Below are positions 11,195 to 22,494 of a stretch of DNA of 64,000 nt, piece after piece. Position 1 is the stretch's first letter; the number at the start of each line of letters is the position of its first letter. The notes beneath the pieces are model-generated. The model did not search any database and was not told the origin of the DNA. It saw only the letters and a list, made by a program, of their open reading frames with translations. The stretch covers positions 79,750,218 through 79,814,217 of the forward strand of contig OX419755.1 of the NCBI GenBank assembly GCA_948567375.1, read 5' to 3'. The position numbers and the translations under genes are program-made. This DNA is from Lunularia cruciata. Its lineage: Eukaryota > Streptophyta > Marchantiopsida > Lunulariales > Lunulariaceae.

Positions 11195-11760
11195 ATGGTT
11201 TTTGTAATCTCTAATAACGTAAGAAACCTGAATGTACATTTATATCAAATGTTACATAGAAATTATTAATATAACATGAATTATGCATCAACATCAAAAA
11301 CTGTATAGAGATTATTAATAAAATATCCATTATGCGCTATTGATGTGATGTTTCCCCTGCTTAGTCGTAGGCCCTCTTTTCTACAACCACCCAACCAACA
11401 GAGAATCATCAGAAAGTTAAACCCATTTGAGTTTACTTCACGTTTGCAAACCTAAAGTACTTGGATGACATATGGTATACATGAAGAGAAAGAAGAAAGT
11501 AGAAAGATAATACGAATAACGTATTTCGTCCAGGCGGATTTCCAGGTTGCCTGGCTTCAATTCAAGAATTTTAGCACATTACATCTGAGAGATTCTCGAA
11601 ACTTCAAAAGACCCTCGAACCACCACCACAAAATAGCATAACACAAGCTTTACAGGAAAATGTTGCCCAACACTAGTTGGACTTGGAGAGGAGGAGTTGA
11701 GATTGCCCACGATCATTTCATTTTCTGCTGAACACCGGGCTACCTGCTCGCTAGTACCCC
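11195..11760. other. intergenic, no gene seen
   Basis: AT-rich DNA between the small ORF and the retrotransposon block. I see no domain, repeat array or RNA gene. Confidence 0.5.
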
Positions 11761-11765
11761 TCGTT

Positions 11766-11970
11766 ATGGTTGGTGGTTTTTCGATATTCAATTTAGTGTA
11801 GACTTGCAATAGGCTCATGAGATAGTTTCATCACATTGGGTTAATTCTTACTATAAATTGAAATATTTTTCTAGGTGGTGGTGGTTTTTGATCTCGATAT
11901 CAGAGTAGACTTGTAATAGGTTGGTGAGATAATTTCCTCACATGGGTTGTTTATTAGTATAAATTGAACA
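11766..11970. repeat. ~110-bp degenerate tandem duplication
   Basis: Two diverged copies, about 11766-11868 and 11875-11970. They share GGTGGTTTTT, then TAGACTTG-AATAGG, then GAGATA-TTTC-TCACAT-GGGTT and TATAAATTGAA. They lie at the 3' side of the oldest minus-strand retroelement and may be part of its LTR. Confidence 0.6.
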
Positions 11971-11987
11971 ACTTTTGTTGTGTTGTG

Positions 11988-12629
11988 CATATATATATAT
12001 ATTGCTACACAACATACATCGCTGTAAACATCATACATTATAGAAGCACAGCTCAAGCATAAATCATATATGAATTCTAAATTACCACAAATAAACAGTT
12101 CTTCATCAACTCAAGTTAATTCAAATCAGATCAATACTTGATCATTCATTCAACAATCTGCCTACAATTGAGCACTAATTAGAGTAAAGCCACACTCACT
12201 CTAGCTAAGAGATTTTAGGTACCGCTCACCGGCCTCTGTCCACCCTAGCCAGGAACTCAAAGTCTCAACATCAGAGAAATGAGCTCTCTGGAGTTGCACT
12301 TTGAAGGTATACCTCTGATTTGACCTAGGTCTCCAACCCTAACGATCTTGTTGACAACACAACCGACGGTGTGAGTGATGGTGGGTCCCACCATGTGATC
12401 AATGCATGAAATCTGACCGTCAATAAGCAGTCTATGAGTAATTGCCAAAATACCTCTTACTACCAACACTACTACTCTAGTGTCCAAGCAATCTAGCTTT
12501 GACTCCACAAATATTGTGACAGTTGTTGTGCATATATACATTACTACACAACATACATCACTATCAACATCATACACTATAGAAGCACAACTCACATGTA
12601 AGTCATACATGGACTCTAAAGTGCCACAA
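11988..12629. repeat. direct repeat, ~100 bp, offset 539 bp
   Basis: Copies at about 11988-12090 and 12522-12629. Both read CTACACAACATACATC, then ATCATACA, then TATAGAAGCACA, and end CCACAA. The constant 539-bp offset across the whole copy indicates a true duplication. Confidence 0.85.
12091..12629 (-). mobile_element. probable 3' LTR of the PHD-finger Ty3/gypsy element
   Basis: On the minus strand a purine run (CTAGGGGGGC) just above 12630 is followed by TGTGGCACTTTAGAGTCCATG. The same ~100-bp beginning recurs 539 bp further along (12522-12629 versus 11988-12090). This is the arrangement expected for an LTR start next to a second, partly deleted or tandem LTR copy. A clean CA end is not visible, so the downstream boundary is approximate. 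Confidence 0.5.
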
Positions 12630-12771
12630 TTGCCCCCCTAGATACTAAGTTAGGTCACTCTAACCCCAAATAGCCATCTACTCCAAGTATATGGTACATC
12701 CTATAGTGGGCAAAGATCAGTAGACTGGGTGCTATCGAGCCCCATTGTTAGTTGCCACTCTGCAATCTATA

Positions 12772-13312
12772 TCACGTAATGGGTGAATTTGCTACAGGCA
12801 TACATTTACATAACCATTGTCCTTGAGGAACCACCATGAGGAGAGGAGTCAAACATGCCATATTCCATCCTCTCAAATAGCTATCACACACTAATATAGT
12901 AATAGCTCCACTAGAAGAGCCGCATAACATACACCGTAAGCCTACACATACAAGTGCCAAGCTTGGGTCCATAGTACCATCAATGTTTGGGAGGTGGCAT
13001 GGCGCACAATTTTGCACATGATCCTTCCAAACAACACCATCACATCCTTCCAACACAAGGACTCCAGAAGGCAAAACCTTGCATATTCTCAAGATAGTGT
13101 GGCATGTAGTAACATCAAGTATCATCAATGCTATCTTACATAGATACACATAGTCACCTAGATGAAATGGATGGATTGAGGATCTAGAACCTCCTCCTTG
13201 AATAGTAGCATAGGGTAAGGTATCCATATGTTGATCAATCACCAAGTTCTCAAAGGTCATCGGCATCACTCTTTGAAAGATCTTTGCTCGTTGAGAACAT
13301 GCGCTATCATAC
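12772..13312 (-). pseudogene. Ty3/gypsy integrase C-terminus with a decayed PHD finger
   Basis: The minus-strand frame read from 13341 resembles the tail of a gypsy integrase. QRAKIFQRVMPMTFENL and FHLGDYVYL correspond to the region after the catalytic core, then VWKDHVQNCAPCHLPN leads into a C4HC3-like ladder. Numbered from that frame, C137-x2-C140, C152-x2-Y155, N160-x2-C163, C178-x1-C180. The spacing is that of a PHD finger, but one zinc cysteine is tyrosine, the histidine is asparagine and the last pair has lost a residue. PHD fingers read histone tails; here one takes the place a chromodomain has in the neighbouring elements. The residues above 13312 belong to the inserted 2.2-kb segment. 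Confidence 0.7.
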
Positions 13313-15509
13313 TTTGCCTTTCTCTTCTCAATAACATGCAAGGTGCCTAGCTATGGAGCCTATAGATTAGAGGTTGTAGATAAACCCATCCCTACTAGTT
13401 TGAGCACACATGGAACCCAACCAGTAGAACCCTTCACTTAAGGTTTTGGTATTCTTGTTGTTGAGTAGGGTTGTAATGGGCAACCTAACCTATCATCAAA
13501 ATATGCACTCTTGGTCTACTTTTCATCACTTTTAGCATACCAAGGAGAAACACAATACTCCTAGAAAGAAAAGAACCTAAGCGTAATGATTGCACACCAA
13601 TTCAAGCAAATTGGGCATACAAACAAGCATGCAAGCACGGGGAGGATCCAATCACAAGAATTCAGCAACAACTCTCCGTGCTTTGAGCTTCAAAGCCCTC
13701 TTGGTTTGTCATCAAGCTAATTTCCACTTGTGCTCCAAGTTTCCTCCAATATGTACTTCAGCCTTCAAACCAATTTGTACTCCAAGTGGAGTAATTCTAT
13801 GTCTTTTTGATGGGGGAAACTCTATATAACTTACATGGCATAACTTTTTCTTTATGACTTGGATTCAAGTGTTCTAGGATCAATGAAAAGCCTATAAGAT
13901 CAGCTTTCTAATGATATGAAATAAGTCACAATTTGATCATTATAGCTCCCCTGACAAGCTCCCAAACTTGGCCACTTTTTTGTAATTTCCACCCTACTTT
14001 TGAAATCCCTAATTTAGGGTTTGCTCCTAATTCTTGGTAAATTTCCCCAAATTTCTAGATCATAGGTACACTTAATCCTCAAAAAAACTCTAGAAACCTA
14101 AAACCCTTAATCATAGTCACAAAATAGGAGAATTGACACTCAATTATAATAGAAGATAGAAATGCTCTACCTAGCTTATGATAATATTTATAGTAGAGTT
14201 TATTGCATCATCTTTTGCTCTCCATAGATCTAAAGTCAACTAAACTTTTTCTAGTAACTATTTTTGCCCTTGTATAAATCTATGTAAAGTATAACAACCT
14301 AATCCAACCCCAAACCTTGGATATAGATCAATTCCTGAGCTAGGCTAACTTATGAGCTCTACATACCCATGTATGCTTGATTCAAGACCTTGAATTCTCT
14401 CTTCAAGGAATTCACATGAAACCTTTGCATGGAGGTGTAAGCCCTTACCACCAACAATACTGGAAATTTCTATAAGGTGATTCAAACCATAACTTTAAGA
14501 GTGACCAAAATTTCAAACCTAATCAACATCTCATCTCCAACACCTCACTTTCCAGAGCTCCAACTTCAATTGACCAAATCTAATTTTAGATGGATCAAAC
14601 CCTAAAATTTCTTAAGCTCAGCAATATAAGCACTTTGTCTTATCTCCAACCACTTTGAAAGAGCATGAAAATGTCTCACAAAGCTCACCACATTGTCTAT
14701 TTTGTGCTTCTAGGTATGAATTCTGCCCTATTTGATTCAATTGATCATATCTCTCATAAAATCTGCTAAATCACTCAATTTTAGTCTCCAAATTATAGCC
14801 TGTCAGCTCTTGTCTCCAAAAGTGGTCCTTTATCCTTGAATGCATTTTCTAAACTCCTTCAAGTTTTTTAAACTCTAGACTTCTCCTCTTGGGACCCAAT
14901 CTACTACAATTTTGTCATTTAGCCTCTTCACTTTTTGATAAATGGACCCCACAACTCCACCTTGAAGCTCATGAGAAAAATTTAGTCATTCTCCATCTAC
15001 AAGAACACATAGATCATCAAGTCCTAAACTTGCTTGTAACTAAGCACCGAAAGGACAACATGATTTTCCATCATTGACTCCATGAAATACCACCTTGAAA
15101 CATGCCACCATCTAGTCCCGTAAGCCATTATAGTGTAGAATCTGAAGCTTGATGAGAAAAAGATTTGGGAATGGCAGATCAAGAGCATGGGACATCTCCT
15201 ACTCAATTGATTCCTCTCACAATCTAATGTTAGCTCTCTACTACAACTCTCACTCCAAACGTTCTCCTCTTGCTCAAGACTCCTCAAACTAAAAACACAC
15301 TCCCGTCTCTCAACTCTCTCCCATCTATATACATTAGAGCCCTTGAAAAGGATAAGTTCATATTCCATATAGCCAGTCGCATACATGTACATAGATTGCT
15401 CATATAGCAACAACTCAATCATGGGATCCGTCCTACAATCTACTCCAATAATCTAGAGATAAACCATGCTAATTTACTTTTTTATGGGCTATGCAAACCA
15501 CAACACAAC
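13313..15509 (-). mobile_element. ~2.2-kb insertion of unknown class in the PHD-element integrase
   Basis: The host integrase frame stops near 15510 at GTATGGGTGAGC and resumes at 13312 with the codons that should follow, so about 2.2 kb has been inserted. On the minus strand the insert starts TGTTGTGTTGTGG. A TATATAGATGG box lies near 15330 on the same strand. Possible target duplications AGCAT and AGCGC are imperfect. No transposase, reverse transcriptase or terminal inverted repeat is visible. It may be a non-autonomous LTR element. Confidence 0.5.
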
Positions 15510-15834
15510 AATGCTCACCCATACTTCTAGATCATCCAAGTCCAAAACTATAGTAGCATCTTGACAAATGGTTGCAGGTAAATCTAGATCTAATCCATAA
15601 ATTAGAAAGTAAGGAAAGAAGGAGGCTAAGGAGGCTGTCGGATGAACAAATAGCCAATGGCCAAGCAAGATAATTAAAGATCCAAATTTCCTTGGTGGCC
15701 TCTTTGCAAACCATACTTCTGCAATCTTCTCTTCATTGTTTAAACCACTCTCTTTGCTAAGCCATCTGCCTCAAGGTGATCTCAAGAGATAGTATGATGA
15801 TCAATCAGAGCCTTATCACACAAGACTTGAAACT
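15510..15834 (-). pseudogene. integrase core fragment of the PHD-type gypsy element
   Basis: On the minus strand from 15829 the frame reads FQVLCDKALIDHH, then after a stop DHLEADGLAKRVV, then KYGLQRGHQGN. This is the end of a retroviral-type integrase core including the third catalytic acid (DHLEADG). It continues the core interrupted at 22495: joining across one AAACT copy keeps the frame. Stops show it is dead. Confidence 0.75.
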
Positions 15835-16593
15835 TGTAATACTCCAAGGATAGGAGACCTGAAGAGAAACACACCATGAGAAACACCCAATTTCACACTC
15901 AAATGTCCGATGCCCCAAAGGAGCACCTTCTCTTTATTATATAGACAAAGAGGATCTCCTCCAAGGAAGCTCCACCATAGGATTAGGCACACATATAGGT
16001 GATATGTCAGCAAGCTCCACCCTTGGATTACTTACTTGGATGGGTGATATGTTGGTCCTTGTCCTATTTGGTTGGTCAAACAAGCTTTGATTGGAGGGAA
16101 TTTTTTAGGGAATCTTCTTGTAAGAATCTCAAAATCATGTGAATGAGGTACCATTGGAAAGCTCTCAATGAGACAAAGTAGGAAGGAGGGAAGGACATCC
16201 TCTCTTCCATTGGGGGGGGGGGAGGTTTGCACATTTTTGAGGCCTAATTCATCTATTTAGGCCTCCAAAATTGCCTTCAAAGATTTCAAGCATATTTTAG
16301 TTCCTACTCTATTAGAAGAAGTCCCATTTTGGTGATACCTCTATCTGATCAATTTAGTCCATCATGTGTAACATCCTTCCAGACGTTACCAAACCAATTT
16401 TCATCTTTAAATCATATGTCTAGCTATTGGTTCTAAGGTTTTCAAGTCTATTTTGGTTTCTGCCCTATTAGTAGAAGTACTCTTTTGGTGATACTTCTAT
16501 CTGATCTATTTTGACCATTATGTATAACATCATTCCAAATATTACCAAACCAAATTTCAAATCTAGATCATATGGCTAGGTCTTGGTATTACA
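15835..16593 (-). repeat. 3' LTR of the full-length chromovirus
   Basis: 759 bp, read on the minus strand from TGTAATACC at 16593 to GTATTACA at 15835. It starts directly after the polypurine tract and ends at the AAACT target duplication. Confidence 0.92.
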
Positions 16594-16629
16594 AACCTCT
16601 TTCCTTTTAAGACGTAATGTCCTCATTGT

Positions 16630-19600
16630 GCAGTTGTTGCTCAAATGCTTGCACCAACACCGGTGCATGTGTCAAATTGGCAGCGGGCTCCTAGGTTGCT
16701 TCATAGAGGGGTTAACCTTTCCACTATACTAGATAGTCCACCTACGGATGACAAGTACCATGCATGCATTTTTTGATAATACTCTCCACTTCATATTCCT
16801 CCGTGCCATCAATGAGTGTTGGACAAGGTCAAATATCTTGCATGGAATGACATTGGCTTGATCCGGGAGCATATTTGCGTAGTAGGGAAACATGGAACAT
16901 TGGATGGATCTTCATGTGTGGTGGTAGCTCGAGGTGATATGCCACAGCGCCAACTAGATGAAGAATAGAAAAAGGCCCAATAAAATGAGGTATGAGCTTA
17001 CGAGGTCTAACTCATGTGAGGTTGGTTGTCGACAGCCACACTTTATCCCCAACATTGAACTCCATGTGCCTATGGTTTGCATTAGCATACTACTTCTGTC
17101 AATTTTGTGCAATCTATAATCTGTCCTTGGCGCTCTACACACCTTGTTAGATTCTAGAAACAAATGTGTTGACTATGTCGACCTTGGTAGCCACCGGACG
17201 GATCTTCATCAAGCTAGAAGGTGTGAAGGAGTGCTCACCATACATGAGGAAGAATGGAGTAACATAGATGGATACATTCACCAAATTGTTGTAAGCAAAT
17301 TCCACCAACGGGAGTAGGGTGTCTCACCCCTCTTGCTCCTCTAAGGTGAAGCCGCATAACATGTTTTTAATCATGCAATTAGCCCACTTTATTTGTCCAT
17401 CTATTTGTGGGTGGTAAGCTATGGACATGGCCAACTTGGTTTTGAAGAAACCAAAGAGTGTTTGCCAAAACAAATTGGTGAATTGAGTGTCTCTATTGAT
17501 GATGAGTACTTGAGACAAGCCATGGTGAGAGAAGACTACATCTAAGTATAATTGAGCTAGTTATGGAGCGGTCACATCCTTGGTGGTAGGGCATACATGA
17601 ATCATTTTGCTGAGCTGGTCCACAAAGACCACGATAGAGTCAAATCCTAAGGTGGTCTTGGGTAATTCACAGAGGAGATCCATACTCACATGTTCCCAAC
17701 ATTGGGTAAGAGTGGGGAGAAGTTGAAGGAGCTCTGCAAGAGCTTGATTAGAAGCTTTGTTTTGTTGACAAAGTAGGCAGTTGCACATGTAGTCCATCAC
17801 ATTGCTGCTCATCTTGGCCAATAGTAATGGTGTTGGACTGCATCCAAGGTCTTGTCCACTCCAACATGACATGCAATGGCCAAATCATGACATTTTGCTA
17901 GAATAGTGGTGCATATTCTAGGACATTTGGGATCCATAATCTGCCACAAAATGTGAGTCCTTGGGTGTTGGTGATGCCTTTGGATGATTGCGCTTCTGCA
18001 ATCTGTGGATCAGTTTTTGTAGCAGCCAGAATCTCTAGCTAGAATTCAAGGTTAATTTTAATCTCTACCTCCAAGTTGTTTGCCATCGGCATGCAGGTGA
18101 ATGCATCTATAAGTTTCTTTTTACCTTCCACATAGGTGATTGTCATGTTGAAGCATTGTCACCACTCTACTCATCAAATCTAGCAATGAGATAGATCCTT
18201 CTATGTCTTGAGGTAGACTAGAGGTTTGTGGTCGGTCTCTATTACAAATGCCTTCTTGCCCAAATAGTGCTTCCAATGCTTGGTTACAAGGACAATGCCA
18301 GCTCTTCTTGTTCTATGGTGTGGTAGTTGTGCTCTACCGGCAATGACTTTTGAGAGAAATTTGCAATTGGATGCCATCCGTCATGCCACTCTTGTTGTAG
18401 GACTGCTCCTATTGCTACGCTTAGTGCATATGTTGCCAACTTGATTGGATGTTTTAGGTCATACCACTGCAAGATTGATACATGTAGCAAGATGGCTTTC
18501 AATTCTTGAAATGCCAACTCTTGTGCAGTTCTCCACGTCCACTTTTTCCTCTTGTCAAATAGTGTCGTTAAAGGTTGTGCAACCTTGAGAAATCCTTGAC
18601 AAATCGATGATAGAATCCCGTCAACCCCAAGAAGCTCTTGAGTTGAGTCTGATCTTTTGGGGCACTCCATTTTGAATGACCTCTATTTTATCTATCAATA
18701 CTTGAATACCCTCTGCATTTACTCTATGCCCTAAGTAGTTTACTTCATACTTGCCAAACTTGCACTTTGAGATTTTGGCATACAATTGATTTTGTTTTTG
18801 AATCTAGAGGACTTCTTATAGGTTTTATTTGTGTTCCGTCAACGTGCTACTATATATTAAGATGTCATCCAGGAAGACAATAATAGAATTATCCAAATAT
18901 AGACAAAATATATCATTCATTAGACTTATGAAAGTGGTAGGTGCATTGGTGAGACCAAAAGGCATCATGAGATACTCAAAGTGGCCATACTTGGTTCAAA
19001 AGGCAGTTTTGTACACATCCTCCTTTGCATTTCAGATTTGATTGTAACCACCACAAATCTAGTTTAGTGAAGTGTCTTGCTCCATTGAGTTGATCAAATA
19101 AGTCATCCATGCCAGGTAAGGGGTATTTGTTCTTTACTGTTTGCTGATTGGGACCCCGATAGTCAATGCACATGTGCATTGTATCGTCCTTCTTCTTCAC
19201 AAACAAGACAAGAGCCCCATATGGTGATACACTAGGTTGGATGAACCCTTTCTATAGCATATCCTCAATTTGATTCTTACACTCCTCTAACTCATGAGGT
19301 GATAGGCAATATGGGGTCTTACAAGGAGGTGTCTTCCCCGGGAGTGTCTCAATTTTATGATTTACTCTCCTTTTTGGTGGTAATCCTAAAGGTAGATCAT
19401 TGGGAAAGACATCTTGAAACTCATTTACCACATCCTTCAATTTCTCAAGAATTTGTCCATTGAGTTGTGCACTCTGGACTTCTCTTATTAGACCCATGAA
19501 GCATCTATTGGTCTTATAGATAGTTGTTATCCCTATGACATAGAGAGGTAATTCTTGCTTGTGTGATTTTTCTTTAACCCCAATGATTGACCATTTATGA

Positions 19601-19701
19601 GTTCTCACTACCTTCTTCCTCCAATCTACCATAAGGTTGAAATGCTCCATCCATGGCATGCTTAAGATTGCATCATAGCAAGCTAATTGTACACTCGCCA
19701 C
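16630..19701 (-). pseudogene. pol of the full-length chromovirus
   Basis: Relic polyprotein read on the minus strand. Protease end near 19680 (YDAILSMPWM). Reverse transcriptase 19430-18700, with [27 protein letters not shown] and the active-site FLDDILIYS near 18850-18880. RNase H-like domain 18670-18200. Integrase 17872-17100, with a zinc-type CNCLLC, the first catalytic Asp in MDLLCELP, the second in INRDTQFT, and YHPQIDGQIKWAN, where the usual third catalytic Glu position reads Lys. Chromodomain about 16806-16640 (EEYEVESII, then a WKG core with stops). Several stops and frameshifts make it non-functional. Confidence 0.88.
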
Positions 19702-19989
19702 TCAATTGCTTCTTGATATTCTCCAACAAAGAGTGTTACCCGTCTAGGTAATGATTCAATCCTCTTTATTTACTTGTTAGGTAACTCTAAATCTTCACTC
19801 TCACTCTCATTGCAATAAAGTGAAACAAGAAATTCTCTATTGCTCCCAGATCTATTAATACTCTCACTTGATTGCCTTCTAGGACTTCATTCACTACAAT
19901 TAATTGTGAGGTTGCCTTTTAGTACCATTGTGTGCTTGTCTTCTTCCTTCGCTCACTTTCCTACTTCCTTATTGAGCTAGTAAGGCCAC

Positions 19990-21080
19990 AAGGTACATCT
20001 ATTGGCAATCTTTGTTTTTTGAAGTGATTTCCACCTCCTCCTCTGTAGTGTGTCTTTCCATGTTGTTCAAAGCTTGCTTGTATGAAGGCTGTGGGGCCTC
20101 TAGGGAGACGAGCATGACAGTTGGTAGATAAATGCCCACTTTGACCATAATTGTAACAACGGCATTGTTCTCCTTGAGTTCCCTCTCCTTATGGGACTCC
20201 ATCTCTCCCTTCTTCTACTTATCCCCGCTCTCCTTGAAGCAATCATGCTCCTCAGTCTCAAAACCAAAGGTTGCCCAGTTCCATCGGTACTGGTCCACCC
20301 ATGTGTGGCATTTTTGCCCGATAATGTTGAGGTGGAACTACTCCTTCACCTCCACCCAATGCCTCTACTTTTCTTTGCGCACAAACAATAGCTTCAAATA
20401 TCGTGCAAGGATTTTGTACCATGACTTCTTGGCGAATTTGCTCCTTCAACCCTCATTTGAAATTGTTGAGAGCCTCTACTGGACTCATGTTGGTTATTGC
20501 AACTTGTAGATCCAGAAATGCCTCCACATACTCTTGTACATTGTTCTTTTGTTCCAATCCCCATAGTTGGATCCGGGCAATCTGCACAAAATCCACCAAC
20601 TAGAAATTCTTCAGCAATCCTTCTTGCATTGCTGTCCATTTAACCTCTCTTCTCTCTGCCAACATGGATCATTCCCAAGCATCGTACCATGTGAGTGCTT
20701 TATTGGTCAAGTACCCACATGCAAACACGGCTGCAACATGCTCGGTGATCTCTATTGACAACAACCAAAAATATTGATTCATTCTTGAGATCTAGTTTTC
20801 CACTACTCCCATCGTATGTTGCCTCCTTGTAAGGCTTGATGTTGCAAGTCTTCTTGATTCAGAGTAGTAATGTGGCTTCATTGTTGATAGGGTTTGTAGG
20901 CATAAGTGCCTCTTTACGTACTTCAATTGCAGCAAGTATTGGGTTTTGAGATAGCTCTTCTTCTTGCATTGCTTGATCATTCTTGAGAGTCTGCACTTGA
21001 CTTTGTAACGCCTCCATGGTCATCTTAATCTTTTGAAATTTGTTCAACATCCCCTGCATTCCTTGCACCAACTCTTGCAA
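19990..21080 (-). pseudogene. gag of the full-length chromovirus
   Basis: Read on the minus strand from MQELVQGMQGMLNKFQ, a coiled-coil-like start, through a retrotransposon gag segment (LLKNF, then QLWGLEQKNNVQEYVEAFLDLQ) to a CCHC knuckle near 20117-20165. The knuckle reads C-Y-N-Y-G-Q-S-G-H-L-S-T-N-C: the second zinc cysteine is tyrosine. Stops interrupt the frame. Gag would package the RNA of the element. Confidence 0.8.
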
Positions 21081-21648
21081 CTACAAATCCATGGTTTTTG
21101 TAACACTCGATTGCTATTGTCTACTTCAATAAAGAGTTAATATGATCACTTTGGAGGATGCATGAACTATTGGAACTACCATTGGGACCTCAAAAGCTAT
21201 ACTCATTGATAATATTCCTCACCAAAATTCTTGACCATGAAATCTCTAAACATCACTTTTGGTCTCACTACATGACAAATTTCTACTTGAGTGTTAAAAG
21301 GAAAAGTATTTGGGACATTCAAATCCATCACAAAAAAATATAGATTGTCAAATCACACTCTCTGTCATAAATCACTACAGGTAGAATCATTGGGTTTGGC
21401 AAATTCATCACTATATCCATGAACTTTGCTTCAAAGTGAAAAACTTGATACACTCTTACTTGCTCATGCTGAATTCAAGAACAGAAAGTGAGGTGCTAGA
21501 TATTGTCCTCCCGGACCCTCCATTCCATCCTCTCTCTAGCACTCTTAATCTACCAATTACACTAGGATATCTCTCCTCAAAATTACTCAGTCTCAGTAGC
21601 CCATGTTCTTCCAAGAGGGGTGATCTGCTCTCTTGGATAACAACACCT

Positions 21649-21660
21649 ACTCTCATACCA
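21649..21660 (-). promoter_or_regulatory. primer-binding site, initiator-Met tRNA type
   Basis: One base inside the 5' LTR, the minus strand reads TGGTATGAGAGT, close to TGGTATCAGAGC, the complement of the plant initiator tRNA 3' end. The related copy at 28866-28877 matches it at 11 of 12 positions. Confidence 0.85.
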
Positions 21661-21661
21661 T

Positions 21662-22494
21662 TGTAATACTCCAAGGATAAGATATCTGAAGAGAAACACA
21701 CCATGAGAAACACCCAATTTCACACTCAAACCTTTGATGCCCCAAAGGAGCACCTTCTCTTTATTATATAGACAAAGAGGATCTCCTCCAATGAAGCTCC
21801 ACCATAGGATTAGGCACACATATAGATGACATGTCAGAAAGCTCCACCCTTGGATTACGTACTTGGATGGGTGACATGTTGGTCCTTGTCGTATCTGGTT
21901 GGTCAAACATGCTTTGACCAAAGGGAATCTTTTAGGGAATCTTCCTATAGGAATCTCAAAATCACATGGGTGAGGTACCATTAGAAAGCTCTCAATGAGA
22001 CAAACCAGGAAGGAGGGAAGGCCATCCTCTCTTCCATTGGGGAGGTGGGGGGGTCTGCACATATTTGAGGCCTAATTCATCCGTTTGGGCCTCCAAAATT
22101 GCCTTCAAAGATTTTAGGCATATTTTGGTTCCTACTCTATTAGTAGAAGTCCCCTTTTGGTGATACCTCTATCTGATCTATTTAGTCTGTCATGTGTAAC
22201 ATCTTTCCAGATGTTACCAAACCAATTCTCACCTTTAAATCATATGTCTAGCTATTGGTTCTAAGGTTTTCAAGTTTATTTTGGTTTCTGCACTATTAGT
22301 AGAAGTACTCTTTTGGTGACATTTTTATCTGATCTATTTTGACCATCATGTATAACATCATTCCAGATATTACCATATGTTTTTAGCTTAGTTGTTTTTT
22401 ATTTTTTTTGGGTGCTGGTTTTGAGACCTTAGGTCTTAGTTTACCAGAACCAAATTTCACATCTAGATCATATGGCCAGCTCTTGGAATTACAA
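21662..22494 (-). repeat. 5' LTR of the full-length chromovirus
   Basis: 833 bp, minus strand, bounded by the AAACT duplication at 22495. It contains a 73-bp segment at 22376-22448 absent from the 3' LTR. Confidence 0.92.

Larger units (their letters stand above)
15835..22494 (-). mobile_element. full-length chromovirus (Ty3/gypsy), minus strand
   Basis: A 6.66-kb LTR retrotransposon with 5' LTR 22494-21662, primer-binding site, gag, protease, reverse transcriptase, RNase H, integrase, chromodomain, polypurine tract (minus strand AAAAGGAAAGAGG, near 16595-16608) and 3' LTR 16593-15835. It is flanked by identical 5-bp target duplications AAACT at 15830-15834 and 22495-22499. The LTRs differ by scattered substitutions and one 73-bp insertion, so the integration is not very recent. 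Frames contain several stops, so it is non-autonomous. It sits in the integrase of an older element on the same strand. Confidence 0.92.
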
